From positions 1 to 9,138 of the forward strand of contig CAINWY010000111.1 of assembly GCA_903854645.1 (NCBI GenBank): a stretch of DNA of 9,138 nucleotides. The letters run 5' to 3'. Position 1 is the first letter of the stretch. Each line of letters begins with the position of its first letter. Shown here in pieces: positions 6,008 to 9,138 of the stretch. The notes under the pieces are model-generated. The model was not told where the DNA came from. It made no database searches and saw only the letters and a program-made list of their open reading frames with translations. This DNA is from an uncultured bacterium (GTDB lineage: Bacteria > Patescibacteriota > Minisyncoccia > Phycocordibacterales > UBA9973). The position numbers and the translations under genes are program-made.

Positions 6008-8341
6008 ATGCCTTCAAAAAAGAAAGTTTCAAGTGTAAAAAAAGTCGCAATAAAAAAGGAGGAAGTATCAGAGGTAAAAAAGACCGTAAAGAATATTTTT
6101 ATTAAAAGCGTTATAAAAAGAGATGGAATAAGTGTTCCATTTGATGTAGATAAAATTACGAATGCTATTAATAAAGCTATGCTTGCGAGCGGTGAGGGTG
6201 GAATGAAGGATGCAGAGATGGTTGCAAATCGTGTGATGATGGAAATCGTCAAAATAACCAAGAAATACAAGAATTTTATTGCAACAGTTGAAGGCGTTCA
6301 AGATACAGTAGAACAAGAACTTATGCTCGCAGATTTTGTGAAGACATCCAAGAATTATATTCTCTATAGAGAGGAGAGAGCACGACTAAGATCTCACAGT
6401 ATTATAGTTCCAGAGCATGTAAAAAAACTTGCGGATGAAAGTAAAAAGTATTTTAGAAATCCACTTTCTGAATTTGTTTATTATCGTTCATATGCAAAAT
6501 GGATTGAAGACGAAGAGAGGAGAGAAACTTGGGTAGAGACTATAGACAGGTATATGGCCTTCATGAAAAAGAATGTAGGAAAGTCTCTGAAGGAGAGTGA
6601 GTACGCTGAAGTACGTGAGGCAATTCTAAAACAAGAAGCGATGCCATCAATGAGACTTCTACAGTTCGCTGGTCCTGCAGCAGAGAAGACGAATGTATGT
6701 GCCTATAACTGTTCCTTTGTCGCACCATCCAAATTTGAAGACTTTGGTGAGATTATTTATATTTCAATGTGTGGTACTGGAGTAGGGTTCTCTGTTGAGA
6801 GTAAAAATATTCAATCTCTACCACAAATCAAAAATCAGACCAATAAAAAATTATCAACATTTGTAGTTCCAGATACAAAAGAGGGTTGGGCAGATGCATT
6901 CATTCTCGGAATGAAGACATGGTTTAATGGAGAAGATATTAATTTTGATTTTTCATTACTTCGTCCAGCCGGAGCCAGACTTAAAATTATGGGTGGAAAA
7001 AGTTCAGGGCCAAAGCCACTTATTGATCTGCTAGGATTTACAAGAGAAAGAATTTTAAGACGCCAAGGTAGACATCTTCGTAATATAGATGCCCATGACA
7101 TAATTTGTAAAATTGGGGAATGTGTCGTCTCCGGTGGTGTACGCCGTAGTGCTCTCATATCACTTTCTGATTTAGACGACCAGGATATGCGTGACGCAAA
7201 GAATGGACAATTCTGGCTCAACGAAGGACAGAGAATGCTTTCAAATAACTCCGCAGTATATAATGTGAAGCCAACAGAGACAGAATTCTTAAAAGAGTGG
7301 ATTGCTCTTATGGAATCAGGCTCTGGTGAGAGAGGTATCTTTAATCGTGAGTCTCTTTACAAAACATTACCAAAGAGAAGAATTGAGAAATCTGCAAACT
7401 ATATTGGTGAAATGGGTACGAATCCTTGTGGAGAAATAATTCTACGTTCCAGACAGTTCTGTAATCTTTCAGAGGTTGTTGCTCGCGCAGAGGATACAGA
7501 GGCAGACCTAATGAGAAAGGTTCGTGTTGCGACAATCCTAGGGACTTATCAATCTACTCTAACCAAATTCGGATACTTATCAAAAGAGTGGAAAGAAAAT
7601 TGTGAAGAGGAAAGACTACTGGGTGTTTCCGTAACAGGCCAGTGGGATTCAAAGCTTTCACGAGACCCAAAAATGTTAACTAAACTTCGACTTGAAGCTA
7701 TTCGTGTAAATAAAATATATGCTAAAAGGTTTGGGATAGGAGAGTCTACTTGTATCACAGCGGTAAAGCCATCCGGAACTGTTTCTCAGACGGTTGATTG
7801 TTCCTCCGGTATGCATCCTCGTCACGCACCATATTATATTCGTCGCGTTCGCATAAGTGCTACAGATTCACTATTCAAAATGATGAAAGACCAAGGAGTG
7901 CCTTACCACCCAGAAGTAGGACAGACTCATGATGATGCGAATACTTTTGTTCTCGAATTTCCTATGAAAGCTCCCATTGATGCAATTTGTAAAGATGATA
8001 TATCAGCAATTGAGCAACTAGAACATTGGAAGATCGTAAAAGTAAATTATACAGAGCACAATCCTTCCGTTACTATTTCAGTAGGGGAGAATGAGTGGAT
8101 ACAAGTAGCACACTGGTTGTATCAGAATTGGGATATCGTAGGAGGATTATCTTTCCTTCCAAGAAGTAATCATGTGTATCAGCTTGCCCCATATGAGGCG
8201 ATAGACGAGAAAACATACAGAGAACTTCTTAGTAAGATGCCAGATTTTGATTTTTCAAAGATAGTGACTTATGAATTGCGCGATGAGACAGAGGTAAAGA
8301 GAGAGCTTGCTTGTGTTTCTGGGGTTTGTGATATAGTGTAA
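6008..8341 (+). CDS. nrdJ: Adenosylcobalamin-dependent ribonucleotide reductase (class II, monomeric RTPR type)
   Basis: A 777-aa class II reductase that makes deoxyribonucleotides using a B12-derived radical, needing no oxygen and no second subunit. Residues 1-30 are a Lys-rich tail. Residues about 31-130 look like an ATP-cone (KRDG..VPFDVDKITNAI, ending YREERARLR). The catalytic barrel follows: redox Cys235 in YNCSF, GTGVGFSV (256-263), radical-bearing Cys474 and Glu476 in NPCGEI, and partner Cys485 in FCNLSEV. The phosphate-binding loop is KPSGT (587-591). C-terminal Cys769 and Cys774 (CVSGVC) are the shuttle pair that re-reduces the active site. The Cys474-Cys485 spacing of 11 matches Lactobacillus RTPR (408/419 as I recall). 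RTPRs typically use triphosphates; this is inferred from family. ATG 6008 is the first start; no Shine-Dalgarno. Followed after 45 nt by an ECF S-component gene, probably the same transcript. Confidence 0.94.
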   Translation: MPSKKKVSSVKKVAIKKEEVSEVKKTVKNIFIKSVIKRDGISVPFDVDKITNAINKAMLASGEGGMKDAEMVANRVMMEIVKITKKYKNFIATVEGVQDTVEQELMLADFVKTSKNYILYREERARLRSHSIIVPEHVKKLADESKKYFRNPLSEFVYYRSYAKWIEDEERRETWVETIDRYMAFMKKNVGKSLKESEYAEVREAILKQEAMPSMRLLQFAGPAAEKTNVCAYNCSFVAPSKFEDFGEIIYISMCGTGVGFSVESKNIQSLPQIKNQTNKKLSTFVVPDTKEGWADAFILGMKTWFNGEDINFDFSLLRPAGARLKIMGGKSSGPKPLIDLLGFTRERILRRQGRHLRNIDAHDIICKIGECVVSGGVRRSALISLSDLDDQDMRDAKNGQFWLNEGQRMLSNNSAVYNVKPTETEFLKEWIALMESGSGERGIFNRESLYKTLPKRRIEKSANYIGEMGTNPCGEIILRSRQFCNLSEVVARAEDTEADLMRKVRVATILGTYQSTLTKFGYLSKEWKENCEEERLLGVSVTGQWDSKLSRDPKMLTKLRLEAIRVNKIYAKRFGIGESTCITAVKPSGTVSQTVDCSSGMHPRHAPYYIRRVRISATDSLFKMMKDQGVPYHPEVGQTHDDANTFVLEFPMKAPIDAICKDDISAIEQLEHWKIVKVNYTEHNPSVTISVGENEWIQVAHWLYQNWDIVGGLSFLPRSNHVYQLAPYEAIDEKTYRELLSKMPDFDFSKIVTYELRDETEVKRELACVSGVCDIV

Positions 8342-8351
8342 AATAATTATC

Positions 8352-8376
8352 AATTACTAATTAATAATTACTAATT
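8352..8376. repeat. Short tandem duplication between nrdJ and the ECF gene
   Basis: AATTACTAATT occurs at 8352-8362 and again at 8366-8376 (14-nt period) in an A-T-only gap of 45 nt. It may be slippage-derived. No promoter or terminator is clear here, which supports read-through from nrdJ. Confidence 0.5.
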
Positions 8377-8386
8377 TAAATCAATA

Positions 8387-8908
8387 ATGAAAAACTGGGT
8401 CAAATACATAATTGCCTTTTTGTCTGTCTTTTTATTTAGGCTATTACCAATGCGCGCACCAAATGTAGAACCCATAATGGCTACATTAATGCCAATAGGA
8501 AAAAATTACGACAAAGTATTTGTTTTTATATTTGGTTTCTCTAGTATTGTTTTATTTGATTTAATTACTTCAGGTTTGGGGATATGGACACTAGTTACAG
8601 CATTAGCATATGGATCTGTAGGTTTGGGTGCCACTTATTTTTTCAAGAATCGTTCTGGTTGGAAAAGTTATGCATTATATGCAGTAATTGCAACGATAAT
8701 ATACGATGCTGTCACTGGACTCTCTATCGGTCCACTATTTTTCCATCAAACATTTATGATTTCTTTGGTGGGGCAGATTCCATTCACCGCACTTCATTTG
8801 CTAGGCAACGTATCATTTGCTATAGTTCTATCACCAGTAATTGAAAATTGGTTAATAAAAGAAGAGGCGAAGTCTGTATTTTTAGAGAAAGTTGTTATGG
8901 TTAGTTAG
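8387..8908 (+). CDS. ECF transporter S-component-like membrane protein, probably for cobalamin
   Basis: A 173-aa, strongly hydrophobic protein with about five or six membrane segments, the size and shape of the substrate-binding S component of energy-coupling-factor vitamin transporters. The N-terminal RLLPMRAPNVEPIMA stretch, with helices containing a conserved-looking DLITSGLGIWTL and YDAVTGLSIGPLFF, resembles S components annotated in small-genome bacteria. S components bind a vitamin and dock with shared EcfT and two EcfA ATPases; none of these are in the window, so they would have to be encoded elsewhere. Cobalamin as substrate is inferred only from context: immediately downstream of B12-dependent nrdJ and just upstream of a cobalamin riboswitch. 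Another vitamin, or a non-transport role, is possible. No Shine-Dalgarno at ATG 8387. The 3' end of the gene contains the candidate riboswitch promoter. Confidence 0.72.
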   Translation: MKNWVKYIIAFLSVFLFRLLPMRAPNVEPIMATLMPIGKNYDKVFVFIFGFSSIVLFDLITSGLGIWTLVTALAYGSVGLGATYFFKNRSGWKSYALYAVIATIIYDAVTGLSIGPLFFHQTFMISLVGQIPFTALHLLGNVSFAIVLSPVIENWLIKEEAKSVFLEKVVMVS

Positions 8909-8921
8909 TTTTATTTAAAAT
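8892..8921 (+). promoter_or_regulatory. Candidate promoter for the riboswitch transcript
   Basis: TTGTTA (8892-8897), an 18-nt spacer, then TAAAAT (8916-8921). The predicted start is near 8928, which coincides with the first base pairs of the riboswitch closing stem. The -35 lies inside the end of the upstream ECF gene. Confidence 0.5.
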
Positions 8922-8925
8922 TTAA

Positions 8926-9014
8926 ATTAATGTATTTGGAAGTGAGGTGAGATTCCTCCACTGTGCCGCAACGGTAATACCCTAAATGGGCAAGTCCGGT
9001 CTTCATACATTGAT
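8926..9014 (+). ncRNA. Cobalamin riboswitch aptamer
   Basis: The core matches the cobalamin riboswitch consensus: GGAAGTGAGGTGAGATTCC (8938-8956), then CCACTGTGCCGCAACGGTAA (8958-8977), then GCAAGTCCGGTC (8990-9001). Stems visible by eye: a closing stem of 8926-8935 with 9005-9014 (10 bp, one G-T); a P5-like ACTG (8960-8963) with CGGT (8972-8975) around loop TGCCGCAA; and CCC (8980-8982) with GGG (8988-8990). The aptamer is compact, with little room for the peripheral domain of large AdoCbl riboswitches. It should sense a cobalamin and control the gene that starts at 9092. Which cobalamin form is bound cannot be settled by eye. Confidence 0.92.
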
Positions 9015-9052
9015 GTTTCCCGAGCAGGAGAATATATTTATTTATATCTTTA

Positions 9053-9091
9053 TTAAAACTCTTGCGCGGCCAAGGGTTTTAATTTGTATTT
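9053..9091 (+). terminator. Riboswitch expression platform: terminator hairpin with L5-complementary loop
   Basis: TTAAAACTCTTG (9053-9064) pairs with CAAGGGTTTTAA (9071-9082): a 12-bp stem with one G-T, followed by TTTGTATTT. The 6-nt loop CGCGGC contains GCGGC (9066-9070), exactly complementary to GCCGC in aptamer loop L5 (8965-8969). This fits the conserved L5-L13 kissing interaction of cobalamin riboswitches, so ligand binding should stabilise this hairpin and switch the downstream gene off. Confidence 0.75.
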
Positions 9092-9138
9092 ATGAACAAA
9101 AAAAACATAAAAATTTTAATATTATTTATTTTGATAAC
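9092..9138 (+). CDS. Start of a cobalamin-controlled secreted or membrane protein (3' end outside window)
   Basis: An ATG at 9092, 9 nt after the riboswitch hairpin, opens a frame to the window edge reading MNKKNIKILILFILI. A short Lys/Asn-rich start followed by a run of Ile, Leu and Phe is typical of a signal peptide, a lipoprotein signal or a first membrane helix. The gene product cannot be identified from 15 residues. Genes behind cobalamin riboswitches are most often B12 uptake, B12-binding or B12-synthesis functions, so an exported B12-binding or uptake protein is a reasonable guess given the ECF S component upstream. No Shine-Dalgarno precedes the ATG. Confidence 0.6.
   Translation, partial: MNKKNIKILILFILI

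Noticed and set aside
6055..6066. GGAGGAAG inside early nrdJ looks like a ribosome-binding site for a shorter start.
   Set aside because: It simply encodes Lys-Glu-Glu codons, and no start codon follows at a suitable distance.
1..9138. All seven visible stop codons are TAA or TAG, raising the idea of TGA recoded as glycine or tryptophan, as in some CPR lineages.
   Set aside because: All genes are full length without in-frame TGA, Gly and Trp positions in motifs use normal codons, and an A-T-rich genome favours TAA anyway. Seven stops are too few to argue for recoding.
1..9138. CRISPR arrays, tRNA or rRNA genes, transposases and phage genes.
   Set aside because: No regularly spaced repeats, no tRNA-like cloverleaf segments and no transposase or phage motifs were seen on either strand.

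Overview
This is an AT-rich, gene-dense bacterial window with seven protein genes that are complete or nearly so, plus the start of an eighth. The gene content fits a member of the Candidate Phyla Radiation (Patescibacteria, possibly Parcubacteria): a GH130-type glycosidase/phosphorylase, a DUF475 (TerC-like) membrane protein, a membrane-anchored metallophosphoesterase, a lysine-rich N-terminus on a B12-dependent reductase, short intergenic gaps, and no clear Shine-Dalgarno sequence in front of any start. This placement is an inference from gene types and style; no marker gene is present. All seven visible stops are TAA or TAG.

Layout. 1-520: 3' half of a GH130-family gene (+) closed by a hairpin terminator. 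521-655: a short intergenic region dominated by nested inverted repeats, the outer one running into the next start codon. 647-2425: an MsbA-type ABC exporter half-transporter (+). 2429-4457: two minus-strand genes that overlap by a few bases, a metallophosphoesterase and a DUF475/TerC-like protein; the exporter and the phosphoesterase converge with 3 nt between their stops. 4458-4503: a divergent promoter region with a 19-bp perfect dyad. 4504-5742: a TetA-like MFS efflux protein (+), closed by an 18-bp-stem terminator. 5796-6007: the nrdJ promoter region. 6008-8341: adenosylcobalamin-dependent ribonucleotide reductase of the monomeric RTPR type. 8387-8908: an ECF-transporter S-component-like protein. 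8892-9091: a promoter, a cobalamin riboswitch and a terminator-like hairpin, leading into the first 15 codons of a secreted or membrane protein at 9092.

The right-hand third forms a coherent vitamin B12 module: an enzyme that needs B12 for deoxynucleotide synthesis, a probable vitamin uptake component, and a B12-sensing RNA in front of a probably exported protein. The most interesting details are the riboswitch, in which the terminator hairpin loop is exactly complementary to the aptamer L5 loop (5 bp), and the nested repeats that embed the exporter's start codon. The left two thirds look like ordinary envelope and transport functions.
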